Source: Gambelia wislizenii (taxonomy: Eukaryota > Chordata > Lepidosauria > Squamata > Crotaphytidae). Taken from it: 64,000 nucleotides of DNA. A program made the position numbers and the translations under genes. The stretch spans positions 81,809,001-81,873,000 of the forward strand of contig JAUMIR010000004.1 of assembly GCA_030847615.1 (NCBI GenBank), in the 5' to 3' direction. The notes below the pieces were generated by a model. That model did not search any database, was not told the DNA's origin, and saw nothing but the letters and a program-made list of their open reading frames with translations. This document shows positions 55,811 through 64,000 of the stretch, in pieces. Position 1 is the first letter of the stretch. The number at the start of each line of letters is the position of its first letter.

Positions 55811-57712
55811 GGAGTGAAAGGATGGGGCACTGCTAGCCTCCTGACCAAGAAATGTCATGAGCCTTTTACCAAGAGCAGTAACCTTTATGGATCAGGAAGT
55901 GAAATCTATGCATTTCTCTCCATCCTGCCATTTGATACTCTATTCCATTCTCACCATTTTACAACCCTGATTGCTTCTCCTGCTGAAGCACAGCAGGAAG
56001 TGGGAGAAGAGACGATGACTGAGGCACTTACTACCCCTCCCCCCAAAAGGGAGAGAGGGATGACCCAGCACACTGACAGTGACCTTGCAGCCATATCTTA
56101 TGAGGCCTCTGATAAGGCTGCCAGATCTCCAAACGGCAGTTGTGCCACATTCCCTGCATTATGTTTATTTGTACACTGACACCATATGAATGTACACTAT
56201 CAGTACATCAGGCAGGCAAGTCCAAAAAGAGCAAAGCTGGATGAGAAAAAATGTGGAAATAGCAATTAGAAGGGCTTCCTGGTGTTCTACAGTTCCTACC
56301 CTGTTGCTTCGCAAAGATCTTTTTAAATCTGGTGTTCAATCTACACTAAAGTTACATTTTATACCAAGGGATTATGCAAACTTTTCACATCATGCAAATT
56401 AAACAGATTTGCACAGACTAGTTGATTTTATATGGTTGTTGGTGGTTTTGATAGAGATAACAGAAGAGGTAGAAGTGGAATCAAGTTACATACATGCTGA
56501 ATGAAATGTGATGCCAGAATTGTACCATTAAAACACAAAATTTAGTGCTAAATCTGCACAGGAGCCCTGTCCTGCCTTTGGAAAGTCTGCTGAGCACCCC
56601 AGATCTTCACCCAACATTTGAAATTTCACTAGGCAGCGCCCACATCCATATTCAAATGTGTATTTTGGATGTTAAAATATACGATTCTCAGAATGCCAGA
56701 GGATGCATGGTTCCAAATTCTGTATTTGGATGGCAAATTCCTGGTATCACATAGTCCTCATGCAATCCTGAACATAGCCTCACTCCTCCTCCTTTCAAAC
56801 CTAGTAGCAACAGAAAACAGTTGCATGAATCCATTGATACTGAAAAAGAAGTAGTGAGAGGCTTTCACATTGAACCTGATGTGCTAGGAATGTGGCTTGA
56901 GCAGATCCATGTGAGATTTACCACATACCTTACTTGCAAGCTGATTTTCAGCTGCATGGTAATGACGCAAATGCGTTGCAAGATGAACTCACAATCCCAC
57001 TGAAAGCAGCCTCACCATCATTCCACCACATACCAAATGCAGGCTTTTCAGAGAATGCTAATAAATGAGCCCTGTGAACCCTTCTTGCCCCCACTGGTGC
57101 ACATGTGCAAATGTTCATGAGTGGCAGAACACAGAAAGCAACCTTTTCCAAGGTTGGGAGATCCAGGCACTGGTCCTCACTGAGCCATGAAACTCAATGG
57201 GTGACCTTGGGCCACTCGCTGTCTTTCATCCTGATTCAATGGAGTAACTTAGGAGCTGGTGGCCCAGGGATAAAAAGTAAAAATGTCCTAGTGTGCCCTC
57301 TTTCACTGTCACCACTGCTCCAAGAAGAGCCTCTCTTTTTAAAGAATAGCCATTGTACCTGCTTCCCAGAACTGGTCATGCACAAACACATTCCCTCTGC
57401 ATCCTCCCTGCCATGGGAGGAGGAGGAGGAGGAGGGGAAGATGACCGTCCCTCTCACATGCTACTGAGAGAGTAGGAAGTGGAGCAATGTGGAGCCTGGC
57501 AATATACAGTATATCTCTCCATTCCTGCTGGAGCCAAGCAATATGGGGAATCACCTGTGTTGGAGCACAGGTCATTTTCCCAGTCTATCCTCCCTCAATG
57601 CTCCAACAAGCATCCAAAAAATTTCTCGGCTATACATCACCCTTCCCTTTTGCTTCCCTTTTGACAGCATGTGAGAGGGGCTGCTAGACTTGCCATCATA
57701 TACTTCATTACT
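55811..57712. other. No gene recognised
   Basis: ORFs of up to 147 codons occur without domains. A (GGA)n run lies at about 57417-57436. No splice-consistent exon was recognised. Confidence 0.4.
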
Positions 57713-58080
57713 CCATACCCTCCAACTGTCCTAATTTGCAAGGGACAGTTCTGATTAATCATCTGTCACCCCACTTTTTCAGATGCTTTTCAAATGTCCC
57801 TGTTGCTCTCTCCTCTACCCACTTTCCCCCTTCATCCTCAATTTATTTCAATTGCTGCCAAATGAGTTCAAAGTTCAAAAGGGGGTTGCACTCAGTTAAC
57901 TCAGCTATGGAGAGAGGAAAAGGAGTGGAATCTCTCCCAGTAGGCTCAGGCAAAAGCAAACTGCTGCAGCCAATCCTAGCTTGTTTGTTCTTCCTCATTC
58001 ATAGCATATGTCATCTAACCTGATGTTGCTTGGCCACATGTGTCCTGCTTTTCATCTGTTAAATATTGCAGGGTATGTTA
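57713..58080 (+). mobile_element. Family E repeat, copy 3
   Basis: Begins 'ccataccctccaactgtcc' and ends 'aatattgcagggtatgtta'. It aligns with the other E copies: 'cccttcatcctcaatttatt', 'gttgcactcagttaactcag', 'gatgttgcttggccacatgt'. Confidence 0.65.
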
Positions 58081-58505
58081 CCCACACTCTTTCTCCTTGC
58101 ATTGCAGGGGCTGAGGGGGAATGCCGGGCAGTGTCCAGCAGGTCCAGGGGACCTGACCATCCAGACCATCCTAACTACAGGTCTGAACTTGACCTAACTC
58201 ACAGGGTTATTGTCAGCTTAAAGTGTGGATGAAGGGAGTCATGTATTCTGGCTTGAGCTCACCGGATGACACGTGGGAAAGTAATGTATCTAATAAAGAA
58301 ATGGAAATGATGAAGGTGGTATGTTCATATTATAAATGCAGGAAGTGCACTGCCAGTGCCAATTAAGCCTCACAATTGAGAATACCCTTTAGTTCTGATC
58401 TACTCAACTCAAAGATTGAAATTTAATTGGTCACATGAACTGATAGCCTAGTCTCAATGTCCAAGTTGTACAATGGATTGAAAAAGAATCATAATGCCAG
58501 AGAGA
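58081..58505. other. No feature recognised
   Basis: No element ends and no coding signal. Confidence 0.4.
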
Positions 58506-58718
58506 GAGATCTACACTGTAAAAATAATGCAGTTTGACATCACTTTGACTGCTATGGCTCCATCATACAGAAGAATCCTGGGATTCATAGTTATGTGAGG
58601 CACCAGCACTCTTTGGCAGAGAAGGCTTAAGAACTTGTAAAACTACAAATCCCATTATTCCATAGGATGGAGCTACAGTGGTGTCAAACTGCCTTATTTC
58701 TGTAGTGTAGATGCACCC
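58506..58718. mobile_element. Family D palindromic DNA transposon
   Basis: 'agatctacactgtaaaaata' and 'tctgtagtgtagatgcaccc' are inverted termini. Inner arms 'gcagtttgacatcactttga' and 'tggtgtcaaactgccttatt' also pair. Very similar to the 55.4-kb copy. Confidence 0.75.
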
Positions 58719-58739
58719 TTAATCATATTTAGAACAATA

Positions 58740-59050
58740 TACCATTAAAAGCCATCTCAATCAATTCCTGGAAAGCCTGTGGGCACAGAAAAGTTTCCAC
58801 TTGCTGATGAAATGACAACAAGGAGGGAGCCACCCAAGCCTGGGGAGCAGCCACCAAGAAGGCCCTCTCCCATTAAACAAACCTGAGAAAATAGTGGGAC
58901 CAAGAGATGGCTCTCCCTGGGAAATCTTAGAGCCCAAGGAGGCTCATAGAGAGAGAGATAGTACCTAGATCTGAGCCATATAGGGCTTTATAAGCCATAG
59001 TGAGCCCTTTGACTTGTGCTCAGAAATAGACTGGCAATTTTGTAAGGTCA
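58740..59050 (-). mobile_element. L2-like LINE 3' region, worn
   Basis: 'agcagccaccaagaaggccc', 'tatagggctttataagcca' and 'tttgacttgtgctcagaa' match the 3' coding and UTR part of L2-like elements on the minus strand, with frames disrupted. Confidence 0.5.
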
Positions 59051-59620
59051 TTAAATATGGGGGGGGCGAAGGGAGTTGACAGACGCCATGTTAGACAAGA
59101 GCATCCTCTCTCTACTAGGAATTTCTGAGCTATGTCTTTTTCATATTTTTTCCCCTTGGCCATCATCTCTTTTTCCTCAGGACAGTATACCTCTTCTAAA
59201 TGGTGCCTGTTGCAACCTACACAAGCCATGGACTGCACCTTCCATCTGCTCAACTCATCATGGCCAGGAATTAAGAATGAAAGGAGTTGTTGTCCAAAAC
59301 ATCTGGAGGGGGCCAGGTCAAAGAAGGCTGAATGTCCCCTATTCATGCATCCTCAGATAAAGAATGATTCCTTTAATCATTCACAAGTATATGCTTATAC
59401 AATCAACTGACAACCAAGCCAAAGGAATGATTCTGCTTTCTTCCTCCTTCTCAGATTGGGTGGCAGCCCTTTTTTGAAGGGGGGAAAGTAAATAAAGGAA
59501 ATGATTTCCATCACTACAGGCGTTACTGGTATCTACCTTTTGCCGTTCAAAGGTTTTCCCCCTCCTAATAATATATATTATCTCTGAACACATCATTCTT
59601 TCCTAGCTTTGTTTCCTTAG

Positions 59621-59621
<1 letters not shown>
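59051..59621. other. No gene; worn palindromic relic
   Basis: 59225-59330 ('tgttgtccaaaacatctgga') is an arm of a hAT-like MITE. Nothing else is recognised. Confidence 0.4.
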
Positions 59622-59674
<53 letters not shown>

Positions 59675-59675
59675 G
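59622..59675. repeat. (CT)n(CA)n compound microsatellite
   Basis: About 16 CT units followed by about 11 CA units, uninterrupted. Confidence 0.95.
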
Positions 59676-61514
59676 TGCATACACATAGACAAAATAGGAA
59701 AGAATTATGTGCTCAGATAACACTGCCAGTGTACAAAAGCAAGGAAAATAAGCGTCCAGTGAGCATTTAACTCCATCCTTACCCCCTTGTTATTTGGTGC
59801 TAAGTGACCTACCAGATGCGCACAGGCAATTAACCACACACGCTAAAAACACGGGTGAGTTAAGGACAGGGTGTTGTTTTGTTGTTTGGAGGGGGTGCCT
59901 TTGGGTGTTCAGGGGATGGCATGAAAAGGCACACGGAGTTCACATCTCACTAAAAGGAGGGGCTAGGAGGAGGCGATTTTTAAAATCTTTAATTCCTTGA
60001 AACATGTGGCTCCCCGCGTGGATCCAAAGCAGGAAGAAGGTCTTCACAAGCCAGCCTTCCTGCTGGTAACGCTGGATCTCCTCCGGTTTACTTCTGACTT
60101 TGGCGTCGCTTTCGAGGAGCCTTGGCCACAACAACCCTTCACCAACTCCTCCCGGCTGCTGCCTGGATCTCTCTTGGGCTTCCTTGGAAGATCAGGGCGC
60201 CCCACGCCACGGCTGCAGTCCCACCCGAGCTTCGTTCCCAGGAGCCGAGGAGCGATCCTTTTGCGCGCGCGTCTCCTTTTTGGTGGTAAACATTCGAGCA
60301 GCGCGGCTGCAAGTGGTCTCTCTCCCGCGGAAGAATTTTGGCCAGGAGAAAAAGATCAAGGTTTCGTAACCCGATGGACGTGCCCGGAAAAACCAAAAAA
60401 ACACAAACACTGGTGCGCGATCCCCTCTGAGCCCCTGGAGTAGGAAGGAGAAAGAGGAGCAGCCACCGAGCCCGAAAGTCTCCAGGCACCTGAATCTCCC
60501 AAGGAGAAAGAAGAAGGCGCGGGCTCCGGAGTCCCGGACCTCTCTCGCCCCGTTCGCCAGCCTGTGCCTGGTAAGGCCGTGCTCGTGTTCGGATGCCTTT
60601 CGCCGAGACCCGCGTGGCCTGAGACCCCGCTCGCTCTCGACGCGCGTCAGCCCTTCAGGTAGGAGAAGGGCGCCGCTTCTTTCTTTCTCCCCACCCCACC
60701 CCAAACGATCGCTGAATGGTGCCGGGTTTCACGCGAGGGCAAAACCAGGCGACCTCACCCAGTCCCGAGTTTTCCCCACAGCGTTCTTTTTATCAGCTTC
60801 TCTTGACTTCCCGACGAGGGAAAGTGGACGCCTCCTCCCTTTTCCTTTCAGCAAGTCACGAAGGGGGCCTCGAAAGTTGGGCAAGCGACGCGCCACGGAT
60901 CCAAAGACACGCAGATCCGAGCCGCCAGCCACGAGGCGGGGTGGTCGTTGGGACCGTCGGTTGCCCTTCTGCCTTCCCTCCCTCCCTCCCGCTGCTGGGG
61001 GGGGGTTGAGTAGGTGAAGTTGGGCAAAGAGTCTGCACACTCGCGCACTCACTTTTCACACACACACACACACACCCCTTGTTTGCCGGGTTCTTCTGAG
61101 CAGCAAAAACGCCTTCGGAAGCGGGCGGGTGTGGGGAGGATTCCTCGGAAGGCTGAGGCACCAGAAAGGTTGGGGGAGGCGGGAGGGGGACGGCACCCTC
61201 GCCCGGGAGAAGAGATGCTGCCCGCTCGGCCGGGACAGCAGCCCTGAGGGCGGCTTTGAGAGTCCTGTGCGGGGGCCGGGAGGAGGCTCCGGGGGGCCGG
61301 AGAAGCTGGGAAGACCTGGGAACCAACGGGAGGCGGGCTGGGCATTTTGGCCCTCGTTACGCGCGAACTGTTCGCCCGCCCGCGTTTGTTTGTTCCTTTC
61401 TTTCTTTCTTTCCGCGGCGGGAACACAGGGAGGAACTCGAGACTTCGGACTCCCCTCCGGCGGCGGATTGTGGAGGGGAGGGCGGCGCTATTTTACACCC
61501 GGGGAGGGGAGAAG

Positions 61515-61524
61515 CGGCCAATCA
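61515..61524 (+). promoter_or_regulatory. CCAAT box in CpG island
   Basis: 'cggccaatca' is a good match to the NF-Y site and lies some 100 bp upstream of a possible first exon end. Its orientation is compatible with plus-strand transcription, though NF-Y sites work both ways. Confidence 0.4.
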
Positions 61525-61559
61525 CAAGGCGCCCTGGCTCCAGACGGGCAAGCGCCGGG

Positions 61560-61684
61560 GCCAGTCGCCGGGAGAAGGAGGGGCTTCGCCGAGGGGGGAC
61601 TGGCGGCCAGCGCCGGTAGCTCGTGTCATTCTCGGTCGGGTAACGCAGGAGCAGCAGCAGCAGGAGCGGCAGCAGCGCAAGCAG
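61560..61684 (+). other. Possible noncoding first exon with splice donor
   Basis: Downstream of the CCAAT motif a CAG-rich stretch ends 'gcgcaagcag|gtaccc', an acceptable donor at 61684/61685. Other donor-like sites are at about 60571 (GTAAGG) and 60658 (CAG|GTAGGA), so alternative first exons are possible. The 5' boundary is arbitrary. No coding start is assigned. Confidence 0.25.
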
Positions 61685-62100
61685 GTACCCGGCGGCGCCC
61701 GGCACTGGCTGAGCGCTTGGGGGCTGGCTTCCCGCGCGCTCTCTCGCCTCCTGAGAGGGAAGGGGGGCGCCCGTAGGTTCAGGGCGAGACCTCATTCCGC
61801 TTCAGGGGCGCCTCAGCCTCCCTCGCGGCCCCCTTCCTCTCCCCCTGCTGCCTCCCGAGAGGCCCCTTCCTTTCATCCTCTGTGAGGGGAAACATTCTCG
61901 GCTGCCCAGCCGGCGGTCACCGCTGTGGCGCGGCCACAACCCTCCTGAATCCCCCCCTCGTCACGCAGCCCCTGGGCTCATGTCCCCACCTCAGCCCCCC
62001 GTTTGAGCGCCAGTTCCCAGCGGAGGCGTTGGCTTCGAAGACTTCGGAGTAAAATAGCCCTCTCTCCAGGTTTGTTTTTTTAAAAACACCACAACTCTTA

Positions 62101-62882
62101 GTAAAAGAGAGCGGGAGAAGCCACCTTCTTTCTCGCCACCGTCAAGCTTGAGAGACACGACAGAGTCGGGAATATTGCGACTGCTCTGTATGTGAGGATA
62201 CGTTGCCAGTATATGAGGAGGATGGAGGGGGAGGGAAATAGGCGGTAAATGGCTTTTTAAAAAACGATAGAAGGATTGGGAAAAGGGGGCGAGAAGGAAG
62301 CTCCAGCCCTGAGCCATCGTCACTGCTTCTCGGCGATGTTCGCGCATACCTTGTTTGTCCGGCGGAGGTGTTGTGTGCGTGTGCTTACTCTATTATTACA
62401 ATCTCTCGTCGGAGGAATTTGTGATTACATGCAACTACGAAGAGAAAGTAATGATGTTGTTATTAGCTCCCACACACACACACCGTGTCTCGTCTTCATT
62501 ATGTAAAGAGGAAGTGGGGAGTAGAGGGTTTGGAGTGGGGGGTTAAGATCTCATATTACTTCCTTTTTTTCATATTATCAGAAAACTGAAAGGTAGCTGA
62601 TCTAAGGGCTAAAGTACCAGAGGGTTTGTTTTTTAAAAAAATAAAGATTTGAGGAAAGACATTTGAGGAGAAAATGAGGCAGTACAGTAGTATTTCATTT
62701 ATCATTCAATCTCACCCTCTGCTGAAGAGATGTGTTTCAAAGTTCACAAGCAAAACCGCTGTCTCAACATCTTTTGTAGTTCGTGGGTCTCCAGTCACTA
62801 AGCTTCTGACTCTCTTGCCTTCTTTTTAATTGTAGTGGTAACCCTGGATCAATTAACCTTGTGCTTGCCTCTTTGTGTGTAT
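62101..62882. other. No gene recognised, probably intron or flank
   Basis: Returns to AT-rich composition; short CA tract at about 62470-62483. No feature. Confidence 0.4.
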
Positions 62883-63094
62883 GTGCCTTCAGGTCCCCTG
62901 ATGGCGAGCCCAAGAATTTCATAGGGTTTTCCTAAGGAATACTCAGAAGTGATTTTGCCAGTTCCTTCCTCTGAAATGTAGCCTACAACACCTGGTATTC
63001 GTTGGCGGTCTCTCATCCAAGTACTAACCAGAGATGACTCTGCTTAGCTTCCAAGATCAAATGGGATCTGGTGCCTTTAGGGTATTTAGGCCCT
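62883..63094 (-). mobile_element. 5S-rRNA-derived SINE, type 2 (BovB-like tail)
   Basis: On the minus strand the head is 5S rRNA-like: the complement of 62981-63093 runs from a GGCCTAAATACCC start through GATCTTGGAAGCTAAGCAGA, GGTTAGTACTTGGATGAGAG and ACCAGGTGTTGTAGGC, i.e. a nearly full 5S sequence including the pol III internal control region. The following tail ('gtcccctgatggcgagccc' and 'tgccagttccttcctctga' on the plus strand) resembles the 3' end of BovB at 4.1 kb. The substitutions and attached tail rule out a working 5S gene. Confidence 0.85.
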
Positions 63095-63273
63095 GTTATT
63101 TTTTTCTTACTTAATGAGAAGATAGCAAAAATTGCATAGATTGAGCTTTATTCTGAACAAAAAAAAATTGTCTGAAGCTGTAATCAGTGGCAATACTAAG
63201 CTGGTAACTGCACCTGGTGACACCATCAGGGGGAAGGGTGACACCAGCCTTAGTGACGCCACAGGCTGTTTTA

Positions 63274-63295
63274 CATATATATATATATATATATA
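63274..63295. repeat. (TA)n microsatellite
   Basis: Eleven uninterrupted TA units. Confidence 0.9.
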
Positions 63296-63342
63296 GGCAT
63301 TTTAACACATACAGTTTATAAAGGAATGCTCACAAGGGCTGA

Positions 63343-63343
<1 letters not shown>

Positions 63344-63374
<31 letters not shown>
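63344..63374. repeat. (AAT)n microsatellite, tail of an adjacent LINE/SINE remnant
   Basis: Ten or so AAT units directly followed by 'tatttatttatatcccaccc'. Confidence 0.9.
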
Positions 63375-63530
63375 TTTATTTATTTATATCCCACCCCTCT
63401 ACGAAATGCAATCGGGCGGCTTACAACATTTAAAATATACATCCCCAAACCCTCCACCCCCCCTTAAAATGCAATTAGATAATTCAAAAATTAAAACATA
63501 CTTTAAAAATACTAAAAATATACAATATGC
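63375..63530 (-). mobile_element. L2-type 3' tail fragment
   Basis: 'tatcccacccctctacgaaa' and 'caatcgggcggcttacaaca' are the complement of the 3' UTR seen at 32.71-32.77 kb, with the AAT repeat at the 3' end as in L2. Confidence 0.65.
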
Positions 63531-64000
63531 CTTTTGCATATTTGCATTCATTTATTTTTTTCAAAATACTACAGAACTAGCTTTTTAGTCTTCAGAAACC
63601 ATATGAAATGTGGTAGTGTTTCATATCTTGAAAAGAGAGGGGGGAAACCTAATACTTTCTGAACAGTATACACTTTGCCAAAAGAGTAACTGGAACCTCC
63701 CTAGAAAAAGAGGAAACTCTTAATCCATTGGAAAGTTTGCCTGCAGAAGCCCCAGTAAAATCACTACCAAGAAGAGAACATTGTGGCAGGGGAGGCTGGT
63801 GGGTGAGAGCACATTAGTTCTCTTATGCAGCTCTTATTTATTTTACTGGGACCTACGCAAGAGAAATTCCCATTGAATTGTGCCTGAAATGTGAAAACAA
63901 ACCTGTGGACTATATTGGTCACAAATGGCACATTGCCAAAAGTAAGCTTTAACAGCTAGGTTCTTGCTCTTTCTATTTATTTATTTTTATTCTCATCATT
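63531..64000. other. No feature recognised
   Basis: AT-rich with no recognised element or coding signal up to the window edge. Confidence 0.4.

Larger units (their letters stand above)
60000..62100. promoter_or_regulatory. CpG island, candidate host gene promoter
   Basis: Over about 2 kb the sequence turns strongly GC-rich with dense CG dinucleotides ('gcgcgcgcgtctcc', 'cccgcgcgctctctcgcc'), and no transposon relics fall within it. The rest of the window is AT-rich and CpG-poor. GC boxes ('ggggaggggagaagcgg', 'gggaggggga') and a CCAAT motif are present. The most plausible reading is the 5' end of a host gene; its identity is unknown. ORFs of up to 215 codons on both strands are the usual by-product of high GC and show no recognised domain. 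Confidence 0.75.

Noticed and set aside
55525..55836. Lys/Arg/Glu-rich 103-codon frame
   Set aside because: Explained by a purine-rich low-complexity tract.
61129..61885. Open frames of 200+ codons in the CpG island
   Set aside because: Overlapping long frames occur on both strands and in all phases, as expected at high GC. Products are low-complexity Gly/Arg/Pro with no domain.
62981..63093. Possible functional 5S rRNA gene
   Set aside because: Many substitutions at conserved positions and a fused SINE tail show it is a SINE head.
1..64000. Endogenous retrovirus or other viral insertion
   Set aside because: No LTR pairs, primer-binding sites or gag/pol/env motifs were seen. All reverse-transcriptase signals belong to non-LTR elements.
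1..64000. CRISPR array, operon or bacterial contamination
   Set aside because: No regularly spaced repeats of suitable length and no dense gene arrangement. The composition and repeats are vertebrate.

Overview
The window is nuclear DNA from a vertebrate, most likely a squamate reptile and perhaps an iguanian lizard. I infer this from the repeats: CR1 and L2-type LINEs, a BovB/RTE fragment whose 3' end resembles the tail of 5S-rRNA-derived SINEs, a tRNA-headed SINE, and many short non-autonomous DNA transposons. There are no bacterial-style genes, no CRISPR array, and no retroviral gag, pol or env. No host protein-coding exon could be recognised. The species call is inference.

Layout. From 1 to 15 kb: dispersed DNA-transposon relics (families called A, B, D, E, F, H here), a BovB fragment, a tRNA-type SINE and a small retro-insert with an 18-bp target duplication. 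15.3-17.6 kb: a LINE whose ORF is broken by a poly-A frameshift and by a 5'-truncated copy of its own 3' end. 19-23 kb: a stack of nested elements, with family E split by family C and by a 1.2-kb element (G). 27 kb: a 331-bp near-perfect palindrome. 28-29 kb: opposed CA/TG microsatellites and a hAT-like element. 30-33 kb: an L2-type LINE with five lesions. 33-38 kb: B-family copies, an L2-like relic and a 5S-derived SINE. 39-41 kb: a minus-strand CR1 and a Tigger-like element. 42-49 kb: copies of A, C, D and B. 50-52.7 kb: a plus-strand CR1 with a long reverse-transcriptase frame. 53-59 kb: further relics. About 60.0-62.1 kb: a strong CpG island, the best candidate for a host gene promoter. 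62-64 kb: probably intron or flank, with a minus-strand 5S SINE and simple repeats.

How it fits together. The LINEs would supply reverse transcriptase for SINEs with matching tails; BovB with the 5S-derived SINE is the visible pairing. Families A, B, C and G share termini beginning with G-runs or GGA/GGT and, wherever both ends are clear, 3-bp target duplications. That fits mobilisation by one lineage of transposases not encoded here (PIF/Harbinger is my best guess). The hAT-like elements have 8-bp duplications instead. Several B copies keep a consensus splice donor at the same internal position. Apart from the CpG island and a few possible conserved noncoding stretches, the window reads as intergenic or intronic DNA built by successive transposition. 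Family letters are local labels, and all comparisons were made by eye.
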